From Streptomyces sp. S465 (lineage in GTDB: Bacteria > Actinomycetota > Actinomycetes > Streptomycetales > Streptomycetaceae), in NCBI RefSeq assembly GCF_026898115.1, contig NZ_CP114036.1, forward strand, positions 1,178,001-1,242,000: DNA of 64,000 nt, in the 5' to 3' direction. This document shows positions 37,738 to 45,615 of the stretch, in pieces. Position numbers and translations under genes: made by a program. Position 1 is the first letter of the stretch; each line of letters begins with the position of its first letter. Under the pieces are notes generated by a model. It saw nothing but the letters and a program-made list of their open reading frames with translations, was not told the origin of the DNA and ran no database searches.

Positions 37738-37868
37738 CGGCGCGTGGGGCGCCTGGGGACTGGACTCCTACGGCGCGGGGGCGCGGGGCGGGCCGCGGGG
37801 GCGCGGGAAGCGCGGGGCGGGCCGCTGGGGGGTGCGGGGCCGGCCGCTGGGGGTGCGGGGCGGGCCCG
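37738..37868. repeat. G-rich imperfect repeats between convergent genes
   Basis: The 186-nt gap between the ROK gene and the minus-strand GntR gene contains many G-runs on the plus strand, organised in GCGGGGCGGGCCGC(G/T)GGGG-type repeats. It has quadruplex potential and could impede polymerase between convergent genes. Confidence 0.7.
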
Positions 37869-37870
37869 GA

Positions 37871-38617
37871 TCAGCCCGCCAGAAGCTCCTCGCCCGCGCC
37901 GTCGCCGAAGGTGAGCCGGCAGGTGTCGGCCCGGTAGGTGGCCACCGCGACGGCCGCCGTACGGTCCTCGGTCACATAGCGGGTGGTCACCACGAGGACA
38001 GGGGCGCCGGGCAGCCGGTCGAGCTCCTTGGCGTCGTCCGCGCGGGCCGAGCCGAGCTCCACGGACCGCTCACCGCCCTCCAGTTCCAGCCGGCGCAGCT
38101 CGCGCAGCACGGCGCGGGCGCGGGCCGGCCCGCTGGAGGTCTCGATGGCGGCGAGGCCGGGGACGGACTCGGCCGGTACGTACAGCAGCTCGGCGGCGAG
38201 CGGCCGGCCGTGGCTCATCCGGGTGCGGCGCACGCGGTGGACCGGGGTGTCCGGGGCGGTCTCCAGCAGCCGGGCGACCGCGGCGGGCGGCACGGCCTCG
38301 ACGCTGTCGACGGTCCGCCAGCTGTCCTCGCCGGAGGTGTCGGTCCAGCCGTGGGCGTAGTCCCCGACGGCCACGCCGACGCGGGGCGGGGCGACGGTGG
38401 TGCCGACGCCGCGGCGGCGCTGGAGCCTGCCCTCCAGCTCCAGCTGCTCGAGGGCCTGCCGGAGGGTGGCGCGGGCGACGCCGAAGCGGGCCGCCAGCTC
38501 ACGCTCGTTGGGCAGCACCTCTCCGACCGCGAACTCCGAGTCGAGCGCGTCGCTCAGCACGGTCTTCAGATGCCAGTACTTGGGCTCAGGCACCGTTTCC
38601 AGCTGCGTGGTCCCCAC
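37871..38617 (-). CDS. GntR family regulator, HutC/UTRA subfamily (DasR-like)
   Basis: A 248-residue regulator with an N-terminal winged helix (KYWHLKTVLSDAL, then LPNERELAARFGVARATLRQALEQLELEGRLQRRRGVGT, in segments) and a C-terminal UTRA ligand domain (VHRVRRTRMSHGRPLAAELLY, VLVVTTRYVTED). GTG 38617 is preferred because GAGGGGGACAGG lies immediately upstream; an earlier ATG adds 23 non-conserved residues. UTRA domains bind phosphosugars, amino-sugar phosphates or urocanate. The TTGGTC/GACCAA half-sites upstream are like DasR-type sites, so it probably controls itself and the divergent SDR gene. Confidence 0.9.
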   Translation of the reverse strand: MGTTQLETVPEPKYWHLKTVLSDALDSEFAVGEVLPNERELAARFGVARATLRQALEQLELEGRLQRRRGVGTTVAPPRVGVAVGDYAHGWTDTSGEDSWRTVDSVEAVPPAAVARLLETAPDTPVHRVRRTRMSHGRPLAAELLYVPAESVPGLAAIETSSGPARARAVLRELRRLELEGGERSVELGSARADDAKELDRLPGAPVLVVTTRYVTEDRTAAVAVATYRADTCRLTFGDGAGEELLAG

Positions 38618-38753
38618 CCTGTCCCCCTCGGTTCCTACGGCGTGTACTACGGCTGACAGTGGTGCGCGCGGCGGGCGCTGTGCCACGTGTTATGCGCGCT
38701 TCTTTATTAAAGGTTGTTGCAGTATCAATGCGACCATAAGGCGGCGAACGGAC

Positions 38754-38777
38754 TTGGTCAAGACCAATCCCTTGGTC
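38754..38777. promoter_or_regulatory. Three-half-site GntR operator (DasR-like)
   Basis: TTGGTC-AA-GACCAA-TCCC-TTGGTC: the central half-site can pair with either flank, giving two overlapping inverted repeats with 2- and 4-nt spacers. It lies in an AT-rich 219-nt region between the divergent GntR and SDR genes. The TGGTC...GACCA core is that of HutC/DasR-family operators. For the GntR gene, TTGATA and TAATAA-like sequences occur on the minus strand at about 38700-38735. Confidence 0.75.
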
Positions 38778-38836
38778 GGTTATCGTCTGTGATCACCACA
38801 GCGAGAAGCGTCACGGGGCGGGAGCTGAGAACACTG

Positions 38837-39589
38837 ATGGAGACCAACCAGGTCACGGTGGTCACCGGGGGCAGTCGCGGCATCGGCGCGGCGGTGGCGG
38901 TGCGGCTCGCCCGCGCCGGGCACAGCGTCGCCATCGGCTACGAGCACGCCCGGGACGCGGCCGAGCGGTGGGCGGCGGCGGTGCGCGCGGAGGGTGCCCG
39001 GTCGATGGTGGTCCAGGCGGACACCAGCGACGCGGAGCAGGTCGAGGCGATGTTCGACCGGGTGCGGGAGGAGCTGGGCCCGATCACCGGCCTGGTCAAC
39101 AACGCCGGGATCACGGGCCCGTTGGGCCGTTTCACCGAGACCTCGCCGGAGGTGATGCGCCGCGTGGTGGACGTCAATGTCACCGGGGCCCTGCTGTGCG
39201 CCCGGCGGGCGGCCCGCGAGATGTCCACCCGCCACGGCGGCCAGGGCGGCGCCATCGTCAACATCTCCTCGGGCGCGGCGACGACCGGCAGCCCCGGTGA
39301 GTATGTGCACTACGCGGCCAGCAAGGCGGCGGTCGACGCGATGACGGTGGGCCTGTCGAAGGAGCTGGCGGCGGAGGGCATCCGGGTCAACTCGGTCCAG
39401 CCGGGCATGACGCTGACCGATATCCACGCCCGGATGGGCGACCCCGAGCGGCCCTGGCGCGATCCGGGCCGGGTGCCGATGGGGCGTCCGGGCGAGCCGG
39501 AGGAGATCGCGGGCGCGGTGGCGTGGCTGCTGTCGCCGGAGGCGTCGTACACGACGGGGGCGGTGCTGCGGGTCGCGGGCGGGCTGTAG
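38837..39589 (+). CDS. SDR family oxidoreductase (FabG-like)
   Basis: A classical short-chain dehydrogenase of 250 residues: TGGSRGIG cofactor motif (about residues 10-17), NNAG, active-site Ser in NISSGAAT, YAASK, and the PG loop QPGMTLTDIH. The Arg after the Gly motif favours NADP(H). ATG 38837 follows GGGAGCTGAG. Because it faces a DasR-like regulator across a shared operator, it may act on a sugar or sugar-derived compound. Confidence 0.9.
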   Translation: METNQVTVVTGGSRGIGAAVAVRLARAGHSVAIGYEHARDAAERWAAAVRAEGARSMVVQADTSDAEQVEAMFDRVREELGPITGLVNNAGITGPLGRFTETSPEVMRRVVDVNVTGALLCARRAAREMSTRHGGQGGAIVNISSGAATTGSPGEYVHYAASKAAVDAMTVGLSKELAAEGIRVNSVQPGMTLTDIHARMGDPERPWRDPGRVPMGRPGEPEEIAGAVAWLLSPEASYTTGAVLRVAGGL

Positions 39590-39605
39590 CCGCGTCGCAC
39601 CCCGG

Positions 39606-39639
39606 GCGCCGTAAGGAGACCCGAGTCCCCTTACGGCGC
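39606..39639. terminator. Hairpin after the SDR gene
   Basis: Perfect 11-bp stem GCGCCGTAAGG / CCTTACGGCGC with a 12-nt loop, 17 nt after the stop. Its CCTTACGG core recurs in the hairpin at 41622-41671. Confidence 0.85.
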
Positions 39640-39931
39640 GCGAAGGCCACGGGGCGTCGGCACGGAAAGGCCCCGGCCGGTGGCCGTTGTCCGGCCCGGC
39701 CCGCGGCTGCCGCGCCGCTACAGGGCCGGAGCCGGACTTCCTCGCGCGGGCGCGGGGGCCGGCGGGGGGCCGGGTCGCACCCGTCCGCTCGCCGACTACG
39801 GGGCCCGCCGGACGACGGCCGGGTGCGGCTGATGCTGGGGTACGCCCATCAACCGCCCGCCCGGATCGCGCGCACCGTGGGTCTCCTCGCCGGGGTGGCG
39901 CCCGGCACTTCCCCGGCAGCGCCGCCCAGTT

Positions 39932-39973
39932 GTTCACTGGGCGTTCGGCAAAGTGGCACCTGGCGCCGATAAC
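39932..39973 (+). promoter_or_regulatory. Candidate PHO box and promoter of phoD
   Basis: Two adjacent 11-nt units, GTTCACTGGGC (39932-39942) and GTTCGGCAAAG (39943-39953), fit the Streptomyces PhoP direct-repeat pattern GTTCACC. GATAAC (39968-39973) is a possible -10. Phosphate-starvation control of the downstream phosphatase is the obvious role. The rest of the 427-nt gap shows no gene. Confidence 0.65.
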
Positions 39974-40016
39974 ACAGAACCGCACAGCGGTTCCATCAGC
40001 ACGAGGAGGGTCCACC

Positions 40017-41597
40017 ATGACGCGGGAATCCGGCAGAGGGATCGGGCGGCGCAGGGTACTTCAGGGGTCGGCGGCCGCGTCGGCGGCGCTCGCGGTGCCC
40101 ACCGTGGCGTCGGCCGCGTCCGGGGCGCCCGCCCAGGCCCTGTCGGGACGTCCCAGTGCCCAGTGGGGCGTGCAGGTGGGCGATGTGACGACGTCGTCGG
40201 GGCTGGTGTGGGTCCGCTCCGACCGTCCGGCCCGGATGATCGTGGAGACCTCCGCGACCGAGTCCTTCGCGCGGGCCAAGCGCTGGCACGGCCCGCTGGT
40301 CGGCCCCGGTACGGACTTCACCGGGCGCACCGCACTGCACGGCCTGCCCGCCGGGAGCCAGGTGCACTACCGGGTGCTGCTCGCCGACCCGGACGATCCG
40401 CGCCGCACCGGGGAGCCGGTGCACGGCACCTTCCGTACGGTTCCCGAGCGCCGTAAGGGCGTGCGTTTCGTCTGGTCGGGCGATCTGGCGGGCCAGGGCT
40501 GGGGCATCAACCCGGACCACGGCGGCTACCGCATCTTCGAGGAGATGCGCCGCCGCGAGCCGGACTTCTTCCTGTGCAGCGGCGACAACATCTACGCCGA
40601 CGGGCCGATGACCGAGACCGTCACGCTGCCCGACGGCTCCACCTGGCGCAACCTCATCACCCCGGAGAAGACCAAGGTCGCCGAGACGCTCGACGAGTAC
40701 CGCGGCAACTTCCGCTACAACCTCCTCGACGCCAATCTGCGCCGCTTCCACGCCGAGGTGCCGACCATCACCCAGTGGGACGACCACGAGGTGCTCAACA
40801 ACTGGTACCCCGGCGAGATCCTGGCCGACGACCGCTACGCCGAGAAGAACGTGAACGTGCTGGCGGCCCGCGCGCGCCAGGCGTTCGCCGAGTACTTCCC
40901 GATCAGCACGCTGCGGCCGGACGCGAGCGGCCGGGTCTACCGGGTCCAGCACCACGGCCCGCTGCTGGACGTCTTCGTCCTGGACTGCCGTACGTACCGG
41001 GACGCCAACTCGCCGAACCGGCAGCCGGAGGACACCCGGGGCATCCTCGGCGCCGAGCAGCTGGCCTGGCTCAAGCGCGAGCTGTCGCGGTCGCGCGCGG
41101 TGTGGAAGGTGATCGCCTGCGATATGCCGCTGGGCCTGGTGGTGCCGGACGGGAACACCGACTTCGAGGCCGTCGCGCAGGGCGACCCGGGCGCCCCGCT
41201 CGGCCGGGAGCTCCAGATGGCCGAACTGCTCCGGTACATCAAGCACCGGAAGATCACCGGCACGGTGTGGCTGACGGCGGACGTCCACTACACCTCGGCG
41301 CAGCACTACGACCCCTCGCGGGCGGCGTTCAAGGACTTCGCACCGTTCTGGGAGTTCGTCAGCGGTCCGCTGAACGCGGGCGCCTTCCCCTCGGTGAAGC
41401 TGGACGGCACGTTCGGCCCCGAGCAGTCCTTCGTCAAGGCACCCGCCCGGTCGAACGTCTCACCCGCCGAGGGCTACCAGTTCTACGGCGAGGTGGACAT
41501 CGACGGCGACAGCGCCGAGATGACCGTCCGGCTGCGTGAGGACGGCGGAAAGGTGCTGTTCACCAAGGTGCTGAGGCCGGGTCTGGTCGGCCAGTAG
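40017..41597 (+). CDS. phoD: Secreted alkaline phosphatase D
   Basis: PhoD-type phosphodiesterase/phosphatase exported by the Tat system: GRRRVLQGSAAASAAL is a twin-Arg signal ending near residue 35. The mature part has an N-terminal beta domain (WGVQVGDVTTSSGLVWVRSD) and the metal-binding catalytic domain with FVWSGDLAG, LCSGDNIYADG, TQWDDHEVLNNW and LTADVHYTSAQHY. It uses Fe3+ and Ca2+ in characterised relatives. ATG 40017 follows ACGAGGAGGG. The 526-residue length is normal. Confidence 0.95.
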   Translation: MTRESGRGIGRRRVLQGSAAASAALAVPTVASAASGAPAQALSGRPSAQWGVQVGDVTTSSGLVWVRSDRPARMIVETSATESFARAKRWHGPLVGPGTDFTGRTALHGLPAGSQVHYRVLLADPDDPRRTGEPVHGTFRTVPERRKGVRFVWSGDLAGQGWGINPDHGGYRIFEEMRRREPDFFLCSGDNIYADGPMTETVTLPDGSTWRNLITPEKTKVAETLDEYRGNFRYNLLDANLRRFHAEVPTITQWDDHEVLNNWYPGEILADDRYAEKNVNVLAARARQAFAEYFPISTLRPDASGRVYRVQHHGPLLDVFVLDCRTYRDANSPNRQPEDTRGILGAEQLAWLKRELSRSRAVWKVIACDMPLGLVVPDGNTDFEAVAQGDPGAPLGRELQMAELLRYIKHRKITGTVWLTADVHYTSAQHYDPSRAAFKDFAPFWEFVSGPLNAGAFPSVKLDGTFGPEQSFVKAPARSNVSPAEGYQFYGEVDIDGDSAEMTVRLREDGGKVLFTKVLRPGLVGQ

Positions 41598-41621
41598 CCC
41601 GCGCGCCATGCGCGGCCTGAG

Positions 41622-41671
41622 GCGGCGTCCTTACGGTGCCCGGCCGGGGCCGCGCACCGTAAGGACGCCGC
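41622..41671. terminator. Perfect 18-bp hairpin after phoD
   Basis: Arms 41622-41639 and 41654-41671 are fully complementary with a 14-nt loop, the strongest hairpin seen in the window. It lies 25 nt after phoD and ends 14 nt before the next start codon. Confidence 0.9.
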
Positions 41672-41684
41672 GTACGGTACGGGT

Positions 41685-42218
41685 ATGGGATCCTCCGACG
41701 CTCCCGGCCCGGCCTCCCGGCTCACCTATCCGGAGGTGGGCGCCACCCGGCGGTGGCCGCTGCCCTCCGGCTACCGCCATCTGCGGGTGCGCACCCGCGT
41801 CGGCCACGGCCGCGCCACGCTCGAGGCGGCCGGGCGGGCGGTCATGGACTGGCGGATGCACCGGGCGGTGGGGGTCTCGATCCAGGCCGCGGATCCGGTC
41901 GCCACGCCGGGACGGCCGGTCGTGGTGGGCCTGGGCGCCGGGCGGCTGCGGCTGCGCGCGCCCTGCGAGGTGGTGTGGACGGTCGCGGAGGAGACCCGGA
42001 CCGGCTTCGCCTACGGCACGCTGCCCGGCCATCCGGAGCAGGGGGAGGAGTCGTTCGTGGTGAGCCTGGAGCCGGATGGCGCGGTGGTGCTGACGGTGAC
42101 GGCGTTCAGCCGCCCGGACTCCTGGTACAGCCGGATCGGAGGGCGGCTGGTACCGCTGTTCCAGCGGGCGTACGCACGGCGCTGCGGCAGGGTACTGCGC
42201 CGATGGGCGGTAGGGTGA
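41685..42218 (+). CDS. DUF1990 family protein
   Basis: A 177-residue protein matching DUF1990: LTYPEVGATRRWPLPSGYRH at the N-terminus, RAVMDWRMHRAVGVSI, and a FAYGTLPGHPEQGEESFVV motif, which is the family signature. Function is unknown. TACGGT at 41673-41678 is placed for a leaderless transcript, directly after the 18-bp hairpin. Confidence 0.92.
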   Translation: MGSSDAPGPASRLTYPEVGATRRWPLPSGYRHLRVRTRVGHGRATLEAAGRAVMDWRMHRAVGVSIQAADPVATPGRPVVVGLGAGRLRLRAPCEVVWTVAEETRTGFAYGTLPGHPEQGEESFVVSLEPDGAVVLTVTAFSRPDSWYSRIGGRLVPLFQRAYARRCGRVLRRWAVG

Positions 42219-42221
42219 GGG

Positions 42222-42342
42222 AAATTCCCGGCTTCAACAATTTGATTTCGGACAAAATAAGCTTCTGTTATCAGATGCGTCCTTAACCCATCGGTCACAA
42301 TCCGTTTGTGATCACGCAACACCCTTGCGCAAGGGTGTTTGC
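42222..42342. promoter_or_regulatory. AT-rich promoter region with two perfect inverted repeats
   Basis: This 121-nt region is unusually AT-rich. It holds TCACAA-n5-TTGTGA (42295-42311) and a continuous 22-bp palindrome (42318-42339, half AACACCCTTGC). The right half of the palindrome contains AAGGGTG, the Shine-Dalgarno of the next gene, so a hairpin in the mRNA could hide the ribosome-binding site, or the DNA could be an operator. Confidence 0.75.
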
Positions 42343-43626
42343 ATGACATTTCGAGCGAGCCCCGAGTCCCCCTCCCCGCACCGTCCCCACCGGTGGCACG
42401 ATCTGCTCGCACGGTGGTCACGACGCCAGGGCCACGCGCCGCCGGGCACCTCACCCTCGCCCGCGGCCGGCCCGCACACCGCCGACGCCGCGGGCGCCCC
42501 GGAGACCACGCCCCCCGAGGCCACGACCCTGTGGCGGATGCGGACGACCGTACGGGACCAGCCGGGCACCCTCGCCGCGCTGTGCGCGGCGCTGGCCGAG
42601 TACCGGGTGGACATCCTGGCCCTCCAGACCCACCCGCTGACCGACGGCACGGTGGACGAGTTCCTGCTGCGCGCCCCCGAGTCCCTGGCCTCCACCGAGC
42701 TGGCCGATGTCGTCACGGCCGGGGGCGGCAGTGACACCTGGGTCGAACGGGCCGACACCCACGACCTGGTGGACGCGCCGACCCGGGCGCTGACCCTGGC
42801 CACCCGCACCGCTCTGGACGCGGCCGAACTGCCGCTCGCCCTGCGCCAGCTGTTCGGCCGCTGCACCATCCACTCGGTGCCCGCCACGTCCCTGGGCGGC
42901 CGGTCCCTGGACAGCACACCGCCGTCCGAGGGCGTCCTGGAGGAGACCGTGATGCGGCTGCGCGACCCGTCGGGCGGCGCGATCGTCATCGAACGGCCGT
43001 ACCTGCCGTTCACCCCGACCGAGTTCGCGCGGGCCCGCGCACTGGTCGAGCTGGACGCCCGGCTCGGCCCGCGGGTCCCGCACGGCGGCGATGTGCTGAC
43101 GCTGCCCGAGGGCAACGCCATCACCGTGCGCCGCGCCGACACCGGCGACCTGGCCGCGGCGCGCGAGATGCACGCCCGCTGCTCCCCCACGACACTGGGG
43201 CTGCGCTACCACGGCCCGGTCGGCGACGCCGACCGCTACCTCGACCATCTGCTGAGCCCGCGCTTCGGCCGCACCCTGGCCGCCCACACCGCCTCCGGGC
43301 GGCTGGTCGCCCTCGGCCATCTGCTGTGGGACGGGGACGAGACCGAGGTCGCGCTGATCGTCGAGGACGAGTGGCAGCGGCGGGGCGTCGGCGGGGAGCT
43401 GCTGCGGCGGCTGGTCGCGATGGCCGCCGAGACCGGCTGCGCGAGCGTCTACGCCGTCACCCAGTCGGCCAACACCGGCATGGTGGCCGCGATGCGCTCC
43501 CTCGAACTGCCGCTTGACTACCAGATCGAGCAGGGCACCCTGGTGATCAGCGCCCGGCTCGACCCGGCACCGGCGCCCGCCCAGGTCCCGCCACTGCCGC
43601 TGCCGGCCCCACCGCACGGGCACTGA
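42343..43626 (+). CDS. ACT domain - GNAT acetyltransferase fusion
   Basis: A 427-residue protein in three parts. Residues 1-60 are Pro/Ala-rich. An ACT-like domain follows (MRTTVRDQPGTLAALCAAL, then VDILALQTHPL), with an intermediate region. The C-terminal GNAT domain has ITVRRADTGDLAAAREMHARC and the acetyl-CoA motif VEDEWQRRGVGGELLRRLV. ACT domains bind amino acids, so allosterically controlled acetylation of a protein or metabolite is likely; such proteins resemble amino-acid-regulated lysine acetyltransferases in actinomycetes. ATG 42343 is used because the upstream in-frame TTG lies inside the 22-bp palindrome. Confidence 0.87.
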   Translation: MTFRASPESPSPHRPHRWHDLLARWSRRQGHAPPGTSPSPAAGPHTADAAGAPETTPPEATTLWRMRTTVRDQPGTLAALCAALAEYRVDILALQTHPLTDGTVDEFLLRAPESLASTELADVVTAGGGSDTWVERADTHDLVDAPTRALTLATRTALDAAELPLALRQLFGRCTIHSVPATSLGGRSLDSTPPSEGVLEETVMRLRDPSGGAIVIERPYLPFTPTEFARARALVELDARLGPRVPHGGDVLTLPEGNAITVRRADTGDLAAAREMHARCSPTTLGLRYHGPVGDADRYLDHLLSPRFGRTLAAHTASGRLVALGHLLWDGDETEVALIVEDEWQRRGVGGELLRRLVAMAAETGCASVYAVTQSANTGMVAAMRSLELPLDYQIEQGTLVISARLDPAPAPAQVPPLPLPAPPHGH

Positions 43627-43751
43627 GGAGTCCATGCCCACCGCCGTCCGCCGGGGCGGCCGGCCCACCGGCCCCGTCGCCCATCTCACTCCCCGGACGT
43701 CACATCACCATGTTGCTGACGCCGCGCTGGGAAACGTACGAGGATGGCCGC

Positions 43752-45434
43752 ATGTCCGACACCAAGAACGCTCTGCTGCCCCGCCAGGTCGCCGACAACT
43801 ATGTCGACGCCCTCATCGAACTCGACCCGATCACCGGCACCTATCTGGGCGTTCCCGAGAGCTCCCGGCGCCTCCCGGACTACTCCCCCGAGGGGGCGAA
43901 GGCCACTGCCGACCTCGCCCGCACCACCCTGGAGCGGCTGGCCGAGGCCGAGGCGCGCCCCGGCGCGGACACCGACGCCGAGCGCCGCTGCGCACGGCTG
44001 CTGCGCGAACGGCTGACCGCCGAGCTCGCCGTGCACGACGCCGATGAGGGGCTGCGCGCGGTCAGCAACCTGAGCTCCCCGCTGCATTCGGTGCGCGGCA
44101 TCTTCACCGTGATGCCCGCCCGGACCGAGGAGGACTGGTCGGCGATCGTGGCCCGGCTGCGCGCCGTACCGGCCGCGCTGGAGGGGTACCGCGCCTCGCT
44201 CGCCGAAGGGCTGCGGCGGAACCTGCCGGCCGGCCCCCGGCAGGTGGCCACGGTCCTCGAGCAGCTGGCGGAGTGGATCGGCACGGACGGCGGCTGGTTC
44301 GCCGACTTCACCGCCGAGGGCCCCGACGCGCTGCGCGCCGAGCTGGACGAGGCGGCCGCGGCGGCGACGGGCGCGCTGGTCGCGCTCCGCGACTGGCTGC
44401 GTGACGTCTACGCCCCGGCCGTCGAGGGCGCCCCCGATGTGGTGGGACGTGAGCGCTACCTGCGCTGGGCCCGGATGTGGAACGGCACCGACCTCGACCT
44501 GGACGAGGCGTACGCGTACGGCTGGTCGGAATTCCACCGCATCCACGCCGAGATGCGCGTCGAGGCCGAGAAGATCCTCCCCGGCGCCACCCCATGGGAG
44601 GCGCTGCGCCACCTCGACACCCACGGTGTCCACATCGAAGGCGTCGAGGAGACGCGGGTGTGGCTCCAGGAGCTGATGGACGAGGCCATCGAGAAGCTGA
44701 ATGGCACCCACTTCGACCTGGCCGAGCGGGTCAAGCGGGTCGAGTCGATGATCGCCCCGCCGGGCAGCGCGGCGGCGCCGTACTACACCCAGCCGTCGGT
44801 GGACTTCTCCCGCCCCGGCCGGACCTGGCTGCCCACGATGGGCGAGACCCGCTTCCCGGTGTACGACCTGGTCTCCACCTGGTACCACGAGGGCGTCCCG
44901 GGCCACCATCTCCAGCTCGCCCAGTGGGCGCACGTCGCCGACCAGCTCTCCCGCTACCAGGCCACGGTCGGCATGGTCAGCGCCAACGCCGAGGGCTGGG
45001 CGCTGTACGCCGAGCGGCTCATGGACGAGCTGGGCTTCCTGTCCGACCCGGAGCGGCGGCTGGGCTATCTGGACGCGCAGATGATGCGGGCGCTGCGGGT
45101 GATCGTCGACATCGGGATGCATCTGGAGCTGGAGATCCCCGCCCATTCGCCCTTCCACCCCGGTGAGCGGTGGACCCCGGAGCTGGCGCGCGAGTTCTTC
45201 GGGCTGCACTGCGGCCGCCCCGCGGACTTCCTCGACAGCGAGCTGGTGCGCTATCTGGGCATGCCGGGTCAGGCCATCGGCTACAAGCTGGGCGAGCGGG
45301 CCTGGCTGACGGGCCGGGACGCCGCCCGTAAGGCGCACGGTGACGCCTTCGACGCCAAGAAGTGGCACATGGCGGCGCTGTCGCAGGGGTCGCTGGGGCT
45401 TGACGACCTGGTGGATGAGCTGTCGGCGCTCTGA
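43752..45434 (+). CDS. DUF885 family metallopeptidase
   Basis: A 560-residue cytoplasmic protein of the DUF885 family, with zinc motif YHEGVPGHHLQLAQ and a downstream Glu in SANAEGWALYAERLMDELG. Related enzymes are M32-like carboxypeptidases or oligopeptidases. ATG 43752 follows GAGGATGG; ATG 43710 is an alternative. No signal peptide. Confidence 0.9.
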   Translation: MSDTKNALLPRQVADNYVDALIELDPITGTYLGVPESSRRLPDYSPEGAKATADLARTTLERLAEAEARPGADTDAERRCARLLRERLTAELAVHDADEGLRAVSNLSSPLHSVRGIFTVMPARTEEDWSAIVARLRAVPAALEGYRASLAEGLRRNLPAGPRQVATVLEQLAEWIGTDGGWFADFTAEGPDALRAELDEAAAAATGALVALRDWLRDVYAPAVEGAPDVVGRERYLRWARMWNGTDLDLDEAYAYGWSEFHRIHAEMRVEAEKILPGATPWEALRHLDTHGVHIEGVEETRVWLQELMDEAIEKLNGTHFDLAERVKRVESMIAPPGSAAAPYYTQPSVDFSRPGRTWLPTMGETRFPVYDLVSTWYHEGVPGHHLQLAQWAHVADQLSRYQATVGMVSANAEGWALYAERLMDELGFLSDPERRLGYLDAQMMRALRVIVDIGMHLELEIPAHSPFHPGERWTPELAREFFGLHCGRPADFLDSELVRYLGMPGQAIGYKLGERAWLTGRDAARKAHGDAFDAKKWHMAALSQGSLGLDDLVDELSAL

Positions 45435-45464
45435 CCCTTCGCCGGGGGCGCGCCTGTGATCTCC

Positions 45465-45517
45465 CGCTGGAGGGGGACGCTGGAAGGGGGGCGCTGGAGG
45501 GGGTCGCTGGAAGGAGA
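45465..45517. repeat. 13/14-bp tandem repeat, four copies
   Basis: CGCTGGA(A)GGGGG-type units start at 45465, 45478, 45492 and 45505 in the gap between convergent DUF885 and sbcC genes. Confidence 0.9.
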
Positions 45518-45544
45518 CGCGCCTCTGCTCCTCCCCAGGGGGCA

Positions 45545-45581
45545 CGGGACGGCCACATCCGTGAGGGTGCGGTCCGTCCCG
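45545..45581. terminator. Hairpin between DUF885 gene and sbcC
   Basis: CGGGACGG / CCGTCCCG, 8-bp perfect outer stem around a 21-nt loop, in the 181-nt convergent gap. Confidence 0.6.
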
Positions 45582-45615
45582 CTTCAGGGCTTCGGCGCGG
45601 CGGCCGGTGCCGTCG

